Assembly: GCF_036324505.1 (NCBI RefSeq)
Contig: NC_086356.1
Coordinates: 11,646,244-11,710,243, forward strand
Reading direction: 5' to 3'
Length of the DNA: 64,000 bases
Origin: Eleginops maclovinus
Lineage: Eukaryota; Chordata; Actinopteri; Perciformes; Eleginopidae
Part shown: positions 38,081 through 49,934 of the stretch, in pieces
How the letters are laid out: every line of letters starts with the position of its first letter
How positions within the stretch are numbered: position 1 is the first letter of the stretch
Program-made: the position numbers and the translations under genes
Notes under the pieces: model-generated
Told to the model about the DNA's origin: nothing
What the model saw: the letters and a program-made list of their open reading frames with translations, nothing else
The model's database searches: none

Positions 38081-41000
38081 CATTTAAACAAATTGCATGC
38101 ATCAGTTTCCCCAACCAGACTCTTATAGAACAGTTCCTTTTTTGCTCTGTTGTCACGAGTCTGTATCATTTTCAGCGAGTTATCTCCCCACGTCTCAATC
38201 ATCCTGCTTCAATGTAATGAGGGTTGACTGTCACTGTTGACTAGCAGTCACAGTATCTCTGTGCCTGGAAAATAAATCCGCCTTTCCTTCACCCTCCCTG
38301 CCTGACTCACTGCTTGCGTGTAAGTTAGTAGATAAATGGCAGACAGCAACTGTTTCTATTGCCTGAAAGCTGCATGGCATCTGGCTGACTAGAATTGCAC
38401 CACAGGCGATTTTTGTAACAACTGATAATGTCATTAGAGGCACATACTCACTGAAAATGTCATGAAGTGTCCCTGTATACTGGTTGGAATTATAGTGCAA
38501 CCATAAATGTAATATCATTTTTACCCATGAAACTATAACACATGATTATAACTTTGAAAAAAAAAAGGATCTGAAATAATTTGAACATGACTCAAGTTAA
38601 GTCTTTATTATCATGACGTATTATGTGATTAGTCAGCGTGTCCTATTGCATTTAGTTATACGCCCTAGTAACGTTGAGTAGATTCCCTCCAAAACCTTTC
38701 CATCGATCATCATAACTAACCTCATAAAGACTTGGGGACCGCCTTAGCTGTCTTTGTTGTCCACATTTGAATGTATGTCTTTCTGGCTCCTCCAACCTCA
38801 CCTAATTAGAAATGAAACTACTGGTGTGTTAACATATATAGCAACTTTGTAAATGTGTTAAATGCACACAGTATTTTCATGCACACACTAAGTAAAAGCA
38901 CACTCCAGCCAATATCTTTATAGCAGAATGGCTTCTCCTGGAATTTGTAAACAAGTTTACTTTTGCATCAGGCCAAAAACAAGACGTTGCTGTACCATGG
39001 ACCATGAAATGCAAAAATCATCCTCATGGCCACAGTGAGACTCTTACAAATACTATAAAGCAACAAGTCATTTGAAACATGAGAATAGTTATACAATTGA
39101 AGAGAAATTATTTTTAGTTCCCAAGTGATTGCCACATAAACTGTTGTACATGTTTCACTCTTTATTCAGATCAGAAGGATGGTTAAAGTGAGAGAGCAAA
39201 GAAGAGCTGGAGAATGAGGACACAGCGGGGCCATTATGGTTACAAATTTTATTGTCAATTTAATATTGGTGTTTATACTGGAGGATACTATCCCCATAAG
39301 CAGCGTGAGGTTGTGTGTCTGTGTAGAAACCTGAGTAGAATGCACCAGGAAATTGCCTGGGTGAGCACAGTTGGATAATTGTTGTCATCAAATGGCTATT
39401 TCCAATCATAGGAGATTAGCTGTAAATTAGGCCGACAACATGGTCTAATCAGTCAGCCCTAACTTCTGGCATCACTGAAAAGGCTCCCTGCATGCCACAG
39501 TATGGCATATATTTTCATACATTTGATGAAATCTCAGTGTCGACACATTTTCCAAGGGCAATGAACTGCAGAAGAGATGTATAGGTAACATACAAACAGA
39601 GCACTTTACCATAACACACAGGAATCTGCAGCAAACATGTATAACATACAGATATAACCAAGTCTCCAACTCCATCTTGATGTAAAGCATTGTGCAGCTT
39701 TTCAGAACAGCACACAGTTTTACACAAGGTGAGCTTACATCTTATTTCGACATTGTTTGCTGGTTTTTATAAAATATGTGTTTTATAATTGTTGTCACAG
39801 ATGACCTTAATAAGCTACACTCTTGAATGGTTGTTAGTGTTACCCCTAAAAGTTGGGTATTGATGAAAATTACAACTCTGATGCTATCATACCTGCAAAT
39901 AAGTGCATAACACACATAATGCTTTTTCATTTGTCCATGCTCACATGATGGTCTGAAAAAGGTAACAGACTTCAGCTGGGAACTAACGTTGAAGTCCTTT
40001 AATCTTGCAATGGAGCGTTACATTTATATTCCCTGACCTGTGATTCTTAAGACAGTGTACTGTTTTGGTTTGTACAACAGAAGGTGTATTGTATTGCTCT
40101 AGTTTCTCTTTTTTTTTCAATGTCTGAAAGTCCAACTTTGAAAATGTTAAGGTTAGTCCATAAAATGGTTTAATGTGTCAGATATGTAATATACATAACA
40201 ACATAAAACCTTTCAAATGAATGCAGTTAATAATGTCAGTTATGCTCTTTCTTCGCAATCAAGCAATTAATTGTATTTAAAATGTAAAATATCTTCTTAG
40301 TACTGTTTCCTCAACATTGATGCATTATTATTGTGCATGACCTATCTTTCTTTGGGTCTGATTGAGGAATCCACCAGTGAACAGTGAGCCCTCTCTTCAC
40401 AGCATGGGCTAACTCTCCTTTCTTTGTACTTGAGCTGTGAGCTTTTGGATGTCTGAGGAAGCAGTAAAAGCTTACTGACCAGATGTTTTTAGAACTGCTC
40501 TGATAAACATATGGTGCTGGACTGCACTCAACTGCTTTTCCTACACCAAACTGTCTTCTCCTTCAAAGTGGGGTGTTGTCTATCTATAAATCCACCTGCA
40601 GCTTTAAAGGTTTTATTGGTATGGCTCCTTGTGGAGCAATAACCTTTGTCTCAGCTCTTTATGCAGGCTTGATCAGTGATCCTAGAAGAGTTAGCCATCT
40701 AAATATAGCCATTTAGGGACACTGCTTCTGGTCATTGCTGTAGGAAGTTTTAGCACTGCAGCAGTTATTAAGTACACATGTTGTGTTAAAATCAAGGTCT
40801 TGCATTTAGTAAGATGAACTGACAATTAAACAATGCAGTATCTATGAACATTGACTTTGTGTCTCTATATGTGTAAGACTGATTAACACAGCTGTGTGTT
40901 TATAAATTGGCTGAACCGGCATTACATCATGGGCAAGAACAACATAAATTCACTATTATATACCCATCAGCGGTGCCCCTCCACACGCTGTTATTAAGGA

Positions 41001-41349
41001 AGGCTGTCTTTCAACTTTTGTGTAACTCTGAGGTACTTTCAGTAGTTCTATTTGTGCATTTCATTGCAACCATAAAGACATTTTTTTCAAGTGAGTCTTT
41101 CAGGTTAGGATGAGTCACCAGTCCACATTGTATTGAGTTCAAGTCTTTTAGAGGGCCATAGTCCCTTGAATGCATCCGTCTCTAGAGACCGTGTTCTCTT
41201 CATGTGTACCATTTGATGTGTCCCCTCGATGATCAACTCTCCGTAATGGTTTCAGCTGCATTTGGCCTTCTAACATTGAAACCAAAGTGATGCTTTTCCA
41301 CTTTAATAAATAAAAGAAGGTTATACATTTAGCAACTCCAACTAAACAT

Positions 41350-41850
41350 ATAATATGGTATATTTATATAGCACTTTTCAAGTGCTTTACAAAATTGCAT
41401 ACAACACAAGTTAAAAAATACAACAAGAAATTCCCCTAAGATCTTATGTTAAGACCTTTCCAGACGCATGCAGCATAGTAACACAATATCACATTTTAAC
41501 AGGTTAAGAGACAACATTGAGGTAAAAGAAATGAAAATACATTAAAATAAATAACGATTCCTCTTGGAAAAATAAGACATATGACTAAGTGAAGCGATGC
41601 AAAAATATAAAGCCCTATAAAATAAAAGTAAACATACAAGTACAATAAAAATAAAAAAAGATAATAGTAATAAAAACGTAATAATTATAATAAAGGTTTA
41701 ACGATTAAAAGATGAAAAGAGCAACTTAAAAGGAAATGTTGCAATTAAAAGTATTATATGAATAACATAGGTTAAAACCCTGTAAGACCTTTACAATAAA
41801 TACAACAATAAAACAAGTATGTAAATAATAAAGTTTGCCATCCTATCCTC
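41350..41850 (-). repeat. Probable retroelement tail, A-rich
   Basis: Starts TATTTATATAGCACTTTTCA, the reverse of the fish SINE/LINE tail 'AAAGYGCTATATAAATA', and runs into a long A-rich sequence. It is interpreted as a minus-strand retroelement remnant. No duplication was found and the right border is a guess. Confidence 0.4.
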
Positions 41851-42911
41851 ATCATCTTCTTAAACAACTGCACATCATTTATGCAATTGGAGACCTAAAA
41901 TAGATTACTAAAATATTAAACAAATAAATAAATGGAACGATATAAGCCCTCACAGAAAATACATCAATAAGCCAACACATGCTGTTCCAAACTCATAACA
42001 TAGCAGATGGATGGCACTGAGACATGATGGCTCATGTCTCAATCACAACTTAACTCCAGCCAAGTGCACAATAAATGTAAAAATGAGTGCAGTTGCCATA
42101 GTGCATTAGAAGCTCAGTGAAGTTCAAGTTTAATGACCAACCAGTCCCAACCCTCTCCATCTCTCCTTGGGTTTTTACGGCTTGCTTGATCTTTAAAAGA
42201 GGCAATTTTTTTATTAACTAATTCAGCACAACTCATTATTTGTGGTACATTCACATTGTGTCTGCTGCCACTGAGGTCCCTAAAGAATAGCCAGTCAGTT
42301 ACATGTTCGCTCCTCAACCACAACCTTCATTTTAATATTCCTGCTCTGAATCTCAACCAGGGTTTTAGAGGCAGAGAAACTGCCACTGAAAACTGATTCC
42401 TGCGAGTAGTATAAAGGTTAGTTAATCCAATCCATTCAATGTGTAATCAACCAGACATATCTCTTCCTGTTAATTGCTTGATCCTCCCGTAAAGGCATTT
42501 GCATAAAGGAATGAGACACATTTCGCTGATTACTTGCAAGGTGTGCCTCAGATTACACAGCGCTTCTGCTTCCGCGCTGCTGCACCTCGCCTGAGAAAAG
42601 GTGGGAAACACTTGAGTGAGTGTCTCCTTCTGCAGCCTACAGGCTACACACATAAATGAACAGAATATATGTACTTATGTTTGAGCTACATATCAAAATC
42701 AATCAGCCACGCTTAATTTAGTGCGATTGCTCTCTTCTGAAAGTAATACAGTAGTACAGTTGCCAGTGTTGTTTAATCCACTGTGTGGACTCTGCTAAAT
42801 GAGGACTCACGCATGAAGATTAACCTTTCCAATTTCTAACTCGGGTGATAAATGCAATATATCGCTATTATTTTGAGGGCAAATTTGCATTGGAATAATA
42901 TTATTTATATA

Positions 42912-43109
42912 CAGTGGGGCAAAAAAGTATTTAGTCAGCCACCAATTGTGCAAGTTCTCCCATTTAAAAAGATGAGAGATGCCTGTAATTTTCATCATAG
43001 GAACACTTCAACTATGAGAGACAGAATTGGGGAAACAATCCAGAAAATCACATTGTAGGATTTTTAATGAATTAATTGGTAAATTCCTCGGTAAAATAAG
43101 TATTTGGTC
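42912..43109. repeat. Tc1 copy 1 left terminal inverted repeat
   Basis: 198 bp, matching the reverse complement of 44317-44514 with scattered differences. It contains outer and inner transposase-binding-type direct repeats. Confidence 0.9.
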
Positions 43110-43225
43110 ACCTACAAACAAGCAAGATTTCTGGCTCTCACAGACCTGTAACTTCTTCTTTAAGAGGCTCCTCTGTCCTCCACTCGTTACCTGTATTAAT
43201 GGCACCTTTTTGAACTCGTTATCAG

Positions 43226-43232
43226 TATAAAA
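43226..43232 (+). promoter_or_regulatory. TATA-like box of the Tc1 transposase
   Basis: TATAAAA about 50 bp upstream of the ancestral transposase ATG (43277). The same word is kept at the equivalent place in copy 2. This is inferred from sequence and position only. Confidence 0.35.
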
Positions 43233-43276
43233 GACACCTGTCCACAACCTCAAACAGTCATACTCCAAACTCCACT

Positions 43277-44299
43277 ATGGCCAAGACCAAAGAGCTGTCA
43301 AAGGAGACCAGAGACTAAATTGTAGACCTGCACCAGGCTGGGAAAACTGAATCTGCAATAGGTAAGCAGCTTGGTGTGAAGAAATCAACTGTGGGAGCAA
43401 TTATTAGAAAATGGAAGACATACAAGACCACTGCTAATCTCCCTCGATTTGGGGCTCCACACAAGATCTCACCCCGTGGGGTCAAAATGATCACAAGAAC
43501 GGTGAGCAAAAATCCCAGAACCACACGGGGGGACCTAGTGAATGACCTGCAGAGAGCTGGGACCAAAGTAACAGAGGCTACCATCAGTAACACACTACGC
43601 CGCCAGGGACTTAAATCCTGCAGTTCCAGACGTGTCCCCCTGCTTAAGCCAGTACATGTCCAGGCCCGTCTGAAGTTTGCTAGAGGGCATTTGGATGATC
43701 CAGAAGAGGATTGGGAGAATGTCATATGGTCAGATGAAACCAAAATCGAACTTTTTGGTAAAAACTCAACTCGTGGTGTTTGGAGGAGAAAGAATGCAGA
43801 GTTGCATCCAAAGAACACCATACCTACTGTGAAGCATGGGGGTGGAAACATCATGCTTTGGGGCTGTTTTTCTGCAAAGGGACCAGGACGACTGATCCGT
43901 GTAAAGGAGAGAATGAATGGGGCCATGTATCGTGAGATTTTGAGTGAAAACCTCCTTCCATCAGCAAGGGCACTGAAGATGAAGCGTGGCTGGGTCTTTC
44001 AGCATGACAATGATCCCAAACACACCGCCAGGGCAACGAAGGAGTGGCTTCGTAAGAAGCATTTCAAGGTCCTGGAGTGGCCTAGCCAGTCTCCAGATCT
44101 CAACCCCATAGAAAATCTTTGGAGGGAGTTGAAAGTCTGTGTTGCCCAGCGACAGCCCCAAAACATCACTGCTTTAGAGGAGATCTGCATGGAGGAATGG
44201 GCCAAAATACCAGCAACAGTGTGTGGAAACCTTGTGAAGACTTACAGAAAACGTTTGACCTCTGTCATTGCCAACAAAGGGTATATAACAAAGTATTGA
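43277..44299 (+). pseudogene. Tc1-like transposase with early stop at codon 14, otherwise intact
   Basis: The family start is the ATG at 43277 (MAKTKELSKETRD), but codon 14 is TAA (43316-43318). After it the same frame runs uninterrupted to TGA at 44299, giving a 340-codon gene of usual Tc1 length. The next in-frame ATG (43376) would give 307 residues. In that numbering the catalytic residues are D120 (in [12 protein letters not shown]), D211 (in [11 protein letters not shown]) and E246 (in [11 protein letters not shown]), with 34 residues between the last two, the DD34E pattern. The N-terminal half holds the paired-like helix-turn-helix DNA-binding domain, whose first helices are lost if translation starts at 43376. 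The enzyme would cut and paste elements at TA sites. Whether the shortened form binds DNA is doubtful. It is the best-preserved transposase in the window. Confidence 0.9.
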
Positions 44300-44316
44300 G
44301 ATGAACTTTTGTCATT

Positions 44317-44514
44317 GACCAAATACTTATTTTCCACAATCATTTGAAAATAAATTCATTAAAAATCCTACAATGTGATTTCCTGGATTTTTTTTCTCAT
44401 TCTGTCTCTCATAGTTGAGGTATACCTATGATGAAAATTACAGGCCTCTCTCATCTTTTTAAATGGGAGAACTTGCACAATTGGTGGCTGACTAAATACT
44501 TTTTTGCCCCACTG
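44317..44514. repeat. Tc1 copy 1 right terminal inverted repeat
   Basis: Reverse complement of the left repeat. It begins GACCAAATACTTATTTTCCA and ends at GCCCCACTG before the TA. Confidence 0.9.
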
Positions 44515-44599
44515 TACATATGTTGACCGTTTGACACTTCCACAACACAGGAGGACCCTGGAAGAACAGGATAGGATACGTTTAATTTCAGTTTGATAA

Positions 44600-44790
44600 A
44601 AAAAAGCACCTTAAGACTCAGCTTACGCCTTGTAACACATTCACCAGCACTTACAATGGTAAGACTTGCTTGAAGTGATTATATCTGCACTTTCCTTGTT
44701 GTCCGGAGTTTGATTCTCTATGGTTTTTTTTTGCACTTATTTTAAGTCGCTTTGGATAAAAGCGTCAGACAAAGGAAATGTAATGTAATG
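44600..44790. repeat. Probable dispersed-repeat tail (GTCGCTTTGGATAAAAGCG type)
   Basis: Contains AAGTCGCTTTGGATAAAAGC followed by GTCAGACAAAGGAAATGTAATGTAATG-type short repeats (described, borders approximate). This is a common tail of fish retroelement copies. The upstream border is unclear. Confidence 0.45.
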
Positions 44791-47008
44791 CTTGTGATTG
44801 TAGCTCAAGCTAAAGATCCCAGTTCACAGGCTTTACAATGATGACATAGTTTATGTTCAAGCAGTTATAAAAGGATCCAATATGTTCCATTCAAAACACT
44901 TATATTACGATGCAAGTCAGGGCAAACCTATTTATAAAAATGTTTGCAGTAATAATTCATCAAAATCATCCAACTGAGCTAAGGAACATTCCCGCTGCAG
45001 TTAGAAAACCAACTTTGAACCTAAAAAAACATAATAAAACAAATAATTATTTCAGATTTTTGGGGGGTATTCTGTACATGCAAACATGTTTTATATTATT
45101 GTATTTATATTATCTTTCATTTTTTGAAAAGCAGAAACCTTTTATATATTTGCAGGCAAATTGTGTTTAGCTGCAACTCTGATCATGACGTTTAATTATT
45201 ATTTTTTTACAAAAATAATTTAAAAAAGAATACAAATAAAAACTTATTGATGATAAAAAATTGTTTATAGTTGACATCCAAAACACCCAGTGATATGTCT
45301 GATACACACAGGTATTTGTGGCATCGATGGGATGCATTGCAGACCAAGTGCAGAGTGTAGCATCCATCTTGCTAGCACTTCAGCAAGGAAACACTTGTAA
45401 TTTAGGTACTGATTAGCTTGTCTTTTGGTGTGTAGGAAACATGTTGTCCATGTCCTAATTAAATGTACAACAGTTGTGAGCAGGAGGCAGAGTCACTTGT
45501 CAGCAGTGCTCCTGTAAGCAGCCTGCTCCTATTTCCTCTCTCCAATTAATAAGAGGTGAAGTCAGGCACTTTCACCAGAAAATCTAAGATTACTATGTAC
45601 ATTTTTTCCATTGCATATGTAATAAACACATACCAAGTTGGGGCACTTTTGTTAGCCTAACCACTCTCAAACTACTAATGAAAATGCCGAATCCAGCCTC
45701 TGGCAGAACAGAAAAGGGAGAATTAAACCGGAGTGAAACTTTCCTTCCTCTCCAGAATGTAGCTGGTAACATGTGATCTGACTGCGCATGTGCAAGACGG
45801 ATTTTATTAAGCAGTGCCTCTGGCAGTCAGGCAGAATTAACTTTAACTAGGTTAAGTGTGTATGGAGAGAGTAGCAGTGGGAAATGGAGGTGTGTGTATG
45901 TGTGCTTATGTGTTTTTGAAACATGAACAGAATACATGTTTTTTTGCCTGGGAGTATGAAATCAAAGGAGACAACATCAGTCGTTTCAGTAAATGCCCTA
46001 AAAAAATATGTATATATTTACATAAAAGTGGCAAAGCCCTCTAGCTGCTGTAGGAGTTATCTCTCTTTTGTGGGAAGCAAAGAAGGTAAAGTGACATTGA
46101 TAGAGCCACATATTTTGCAGATAATGGAGGTAGTGGTTGATGGATGGGTCGAGAAAATGTCAGAGTTTAAAATGCGACATGGCTGTTTATTTCAAACCCA
46201 CAGTGAAAGTTGCTGGTGTTTCCTAACCTAAAGAAGATAGCAGATAGTTGTAACCACAAAGATGAAGTGCCCTTTACCTTAATACGTTTTTGTTTTTTTG
46301 TTTTTTTTACCAATAATGAGTTACTGCTTTGTTTTCTTACAAACACTGTCATCCCTCAGCAGAGGCACTTTGTGGGAAACTAAGTGAAACATTGTATGGT
46401 ATACTATATAGCATAAAACTGTGTGAGTCTCAAACTCTGAACATTAATTATGTTATGGACCAAAAGAAAAATACAAGTTATTTTGATAAAGGTGAAAATA
46501 AACTCTCATCGTGGATGGAGCTTGCGTCCTTGTTGAAAAGTGCTATTTGAATTTGAAATTGTGTTTTCATCTTAAAGTGGAGCCATTTCAAGAGCTTTTG
46601 CTTCTCATTTAGAAATGGCACATGAAATAACTGCAAAGAAATAAAAAAACGTTTGTTATTTCTCTCTGACTGAATCCTTGTGGTGCATCACTCTGTGAGT
46701 CTTAAGCCTATAAACTCAGCCAGTAAATTATTAAACAGTAGGTGATAAAATGTGAATAGTGCTGCCTAGGTGGCCATGACATATTTTTCCAGTGTTATGC
46801 CTCCATATACTGTAGGTCAACAGAAAACAATCGGTGACATTTATTCTGGGAATTCTGCTAATAGAAAAGACGGTAGGGCTGCCAATGACTTAAGATTTAA
46901 AAATGCATTCATACATTTTACATTATACATGATTTGTTTTATGAATATTTTATAACCACACCTGTACATTAAAGCATTTGAACTGAACAACATAAAATCA
47001 ACCAAATA

Positions 47009-47206
47009 CAGTGGGGCAAAAAAGTATTTAGTCAGCCACCAATTGTGCAAGTTCTCCCATTTAAAAAGATGAGAGAGGCCTGTAATTTTTATCATAGGTA
47101 CACTTCAACTATGAGAGACAGAATGGGGGAAACAATCCAGGAAATCACATTGTAGGATTTTTAATGAATTAATTGGTAAATTCCTCATTAAAATAAGTAT
47201 TTGGTC
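47009..47206. repeat. Tc1 copy 2 left terminal inverted repeat
   Basis: 198 bp, near-identical to the left repeat of copy 1, with the same outer (47022-47034) and inner (47195-47207) direct repeats. Confidence 0.88.
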
Positions 47207-47373
47207 ACCTACAAACAAGCAAGATTTCTGGCTCTCACAGACCTGTAACTTCTTCTTTAAGAGGCTCCTCTGTCCTCCACTCGTTACCTGTATTAATGGC
47301 ACCTTTTTGAACTCGTTACCAGTATAAAAGACACCTGTCCACAACCTCAAACAGTCATACTCCAAACTCCACT

Positions 47374-48380
47374 ATGGCCAAGACCAAAGAGCTGTCAAAG
47401 GAGACCAGAGACTAAATTGTAGACCTGCACCAGGCTGGGAAAACTGAATCTGCAATAGGTAAGCAGCTTGGTGTGAAGAAATCAACTGTGGGAGCAATTA
47501 TTAGAAAATGGAAGACATACAAGACCACTGCTAATCTCCCGTGATCTGGGGCTCCACGCAATATCTCACCCCGATCAAAATGATCACAAGAATGGTGAGC
47601 AAAAATCCCAGATCCATCCTAGGGGGGACCTAGTGAATGACCTGCAGAGAGCTGGGACCAAAGTAACACAGGCTACCATCAGTAACACACTACGCCGCCA
47701 GGGACTTAAATCCTGCAGTTCCAGACGTGTCCCCCTGCTTAAGTCAGTACATGTCCAGGCCGTCTGAAGTTTGCTAGAGGGCATTTGGATGATCCAGAAG
47801 AGGATTGGGAGAATGTCATATGGTCAGATGAAACCAAAATAGAACTTTTTGGTAAAAACTCAACTCGTCGTGTTTGGAGGAGAAAGAATGTTGCATCCAA
47901 AGAACACCATACCTACTGTGAAGCATGGGGGTGGAAACATCATGCTTTGGGGCTGTTTTTCTGCAAAGGGACCAGGACGACTGATCCGTGTAAAGGAAAG
48001 AATGAATGGGGCCATGTATCGTGAGATTTTGAGTGAAAACCTCCTTCCATCAGCAAGGGCACTGAAGATGAAGCGTGGCTGGGTCTTTCAGCATGACAAT
48101 GATCGCAAACACACCGCCAGGGCAACGAAGGAGTGGCTTCGTAAGAAGCATTTCAAGGTCCTGGAGTGGCCTAGCCAGTCTCCAGATCTCAACCCCATAG
48201 AAAATCTTTGGAGGGAGTTGAAAGTCCGTGTTGCCCAGCGACAGCCCCAAAACATCACTGCTTTAGAGGAGATCTGCAGGAGGAATGGGCCAAAATACCA
48301 GCAACAGTGTGTGAAAACCTTGTGAAGGCTTACAGAAAACCTCTGTCATTGCCAACAAAGGGTATATAACAAAGTATTGA
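47374..48380 (+). pseudogene. Tc1-like transposase pseudogene (multiple frameshifts)
   Basis: Same gene as in copy 1, with the same TAA at codon 14 (47413-47415). Further lesions are visible by comparison. About 6 bp are lost near 47575 (CCCCGATCAAAATG), with changed sequence near 47613. One base is missing near 47760 (CAGGCCGTCTG), and five bases are missing near 47889 (AGAATGTTGCATCC). One more is missing near 48277 (GATCTGCAGGAGG). The longest surviving frame (47849-48325) keeps the C-terminal catalytic half, including NDRKHTA (Pro changed to Arg in the NDPKHTA motif) and [11 protein letters not shown]. It cannot make a full enzyme. Confidence 0.92.
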
Positions 48381-48397
48381 GATGAACTTTTGTTATT

Positions 48398-48581
48398 GAC
48401 CAAATACTTATTTTCCACAATAATTTGAAAATAAATTCTTTAAAAATCCTACAATGTGATTTTCTGGATTTTTTTTTCTCATTTTGTCTCTCATAGTTGA
48501 GGTATACCTATGATAAAAATTACAGGCCTCTCTCATCTTTTTAAATGGGAGAACTTGACTAAATACTTTTTTGCCCCACTG
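48398..48581. repeat. Tc1 copy 2 right terminal inverted repeat, with internal deletion
   Basis: 184 bp, pairing with the left repeat except for the roughly 14-bp gap near the outer end. Confidence 0.85.
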
Positions 48582-48882
48582 TACATACAATGTTTTCTAG
48601 CAATAGGAAGTTAAGGAGTGCATGAAAAGGTTATGTACAGTTGCAACAGATACATTATTCAGAGTTCTGATAAGAAAAGTTAATTCTTTTAAAATTCATG
48701 TAATTAACAGCAGCAAAAATGTGTATTTGTTGGACAATTGAAGTGTTTTTGAGGAGCAATGGACATGTGAAATATTCAGCGAAAAAGAAGCACAACTATA
48801 AAATGAGTGCAAATTCATCAAATGTTTGAATGGTTGCTCTTGTAGCATTGTTTTAACATCACACTTTCAATGCATTGTTACA

Positions 48883-48883
<1 letters not shown>

Positions 48884-48931
<48 letters not shown>

Positions 48932-48945
48932 ACTCACACACACAT
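48884..48945. repeat. CA microsatellite
   Basis: About 60 bp of CA repeat with two T interruptions near the right end. Confidence 0.96.
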
Positions 48946-49131
48946 ATGGCTGTGGTGCAGTGGAACTGGGGAGCAATGTTTCGAATCCCGCCTTGACCGC
49001 CACTCTATGCCGTTGTGTCCTTGGGCAAGACAATTCACCCGAAATTGCTCCTGTGGGTATTGTCCACAGTATTGATGTGTAATATGTATGTGCGCTTTGT
49101 GCGCAAAATGCAATGAATTATTATTACACAC
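48945..49131 (+). mobile_element. SINE-like unit, tRNA-derived
   Basis: A box A-like TGGTGCAGTGG and a box B-like GTTTCGAATCCCG (about 48978-48990) are followed by TGTCCTTGGGCAAGACAATT. That is the body phrase typical of fish SINEs, here at about 49015-49034. The tail decays into a GTGCGCTTTGTGCGC sequence. No target duplication was identified and the adjacent CA tract blurs the left border. Confidence 0.55.
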
Positions 49132-49849
49132 TGTACTGTATATATCCAATCAATAGCTGGTGAGGCAGTAGCCAAGAGAGTCCTATTCTATGGTGCGTCT
49201 GAGTGTCCCTGCTCGTTGCAGTGGGAGTTGTCCAGCCAACTGAGCAGGGCTGAGCGCTAATCTTGTATTGAGACAAAAACGCTCAAGGACAAAATTGCCT
49301 CTGTGAGGATGACAAATACTCAAGGGATAATGGAATCAAACAAAAACCAAGTCTCTTTTTGTCAGATTCTAACCAGCAGAATTCATGCCACTCCAAGGGA
49401 CTACCAGTGTGTGCAAATAAGCAAATGTTTACACACAGTTTTTTTATTTATTTTGTATTCGGGCGCTGACTTTAGAGCTTTTTTGTTGAGTCTTTACACA
49501 TGTCAAATTATACAGTCATAGTGTTTAAAGCATTTAGACACAAGTCCAGTAATTAGCCAATCATGGAGCCGTGCAAATGAATCCTTATGGCTTGACGATG
49601 AATTCAAGACAATGATTTCTAATGTGTTTCGTAAATATTTCAGGAAATAGCCCAGCTGGCATCATTGTTAATCTTCTCTAGTTGTGTACGCTGAAGAAAT
49701 GTAGCTGGAAAATGAGGTAGCATGGCAACTGCTTATTTTATAGACCTCTAATGAATGAGCAGGGCAGGGTCACTTACATGGTAATTTATTCGGCAACCGA
49801 GATGAATAAATATCCGTACCTCTGCCCCTTCTTGTTCTCTGTGTCGCAG

Positions 49850-49934
49850 GAGAATGCAGCTGTCATGAGGGTTATTCCCCTGATCCTGTCCATAAACACC
49901 TCTGTGTTCGCAGCGACTGGGGTCGAAATGAAGG
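49850..49934 (+). CDS. astn1: astn1 exon 5 of 7 visible (second half of EGF-like module)
   Basis: An 85-bp exon between acceptor GTGTCGCAG and donor GAAGG|GTAAGT. It enters in phase 1 and leaves in phase 2, making it the only frame-asymmetric exon in the window. With the carried G it reads [20 protein letters not shown], then RSDWGRNEG. The three cysteines complete the six-cysteine EGF-like module begun in the previous exon (CGQ, PCE, ICD, then ECS, SCH, LCV). The sequence is very close to the astrotactin-1 EGF segment. Skipping it would shift the frame. Confidence 0.93.

Larger units (their letters stand above)
42912..44514 (+). mobile_element. Tc1-like (Tc1/mariner) DNA transposon, copy 1, near-complete
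   Basis: A 1603-bp element flanked by TA on both sides (42910-42911 and 44515-44516), as expected for Tc1/mariner insertion. Both ends start CAGTGGGGCAAAAAAGTATT and the terminal inverted repeats are about 198 bp. Each carries an outer and inner direct repeat of the type AAGTATTTRGTCA (left end 42925-42937 and 43098-43110). This is the IR/DR arrangement. The repeats still match over most of their length. It encodes one transposase. It lies in the same orientation as astn1 and as copy 2, about 2.5 kb further on. Confidence 0.95.
47009..48581 (+). mobile_element. Tc1-like DNA transposon, copy 2, decayed
   Basis: A 1573-bp element of the same family and orientation as copy 1, flanked by TA (47007-47008 and 48582-48583). 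The left inverted repeat is full length (47009-47206). The right one (48398-48581) lacks about 14 bp near its outer end, in the stretch that reads GCACAATTGGTGGCT in copy 1. The transposase is broken by several small deletions. The ends look mobilisable apart from the right-end gap. Confidence 0.94.
35289..49849 (+). other. astn1: astn1 intron, 14.6 kb, with two Tc1-like elements
   Basis: GTGAGT donor, acceptor GTGTCGCAG. It contains a near-perfect 31-bp palindrome (35891-35921), probable dispersed-repeat ends (37838-38080, 41350-41850, 44600-44790), two complete Tc1-like elements (42912-44514, 47009-48581), a CA tract and a SINE-like unit (48884-49131). Between these I see no other gene. Confidence 0.8.

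Noticed and set aside
43315..43926. 203-codon open frame on the minus strand
   Set aside because: Mirror image of the Tc1 transposase gene, so a shadow and not a gene.
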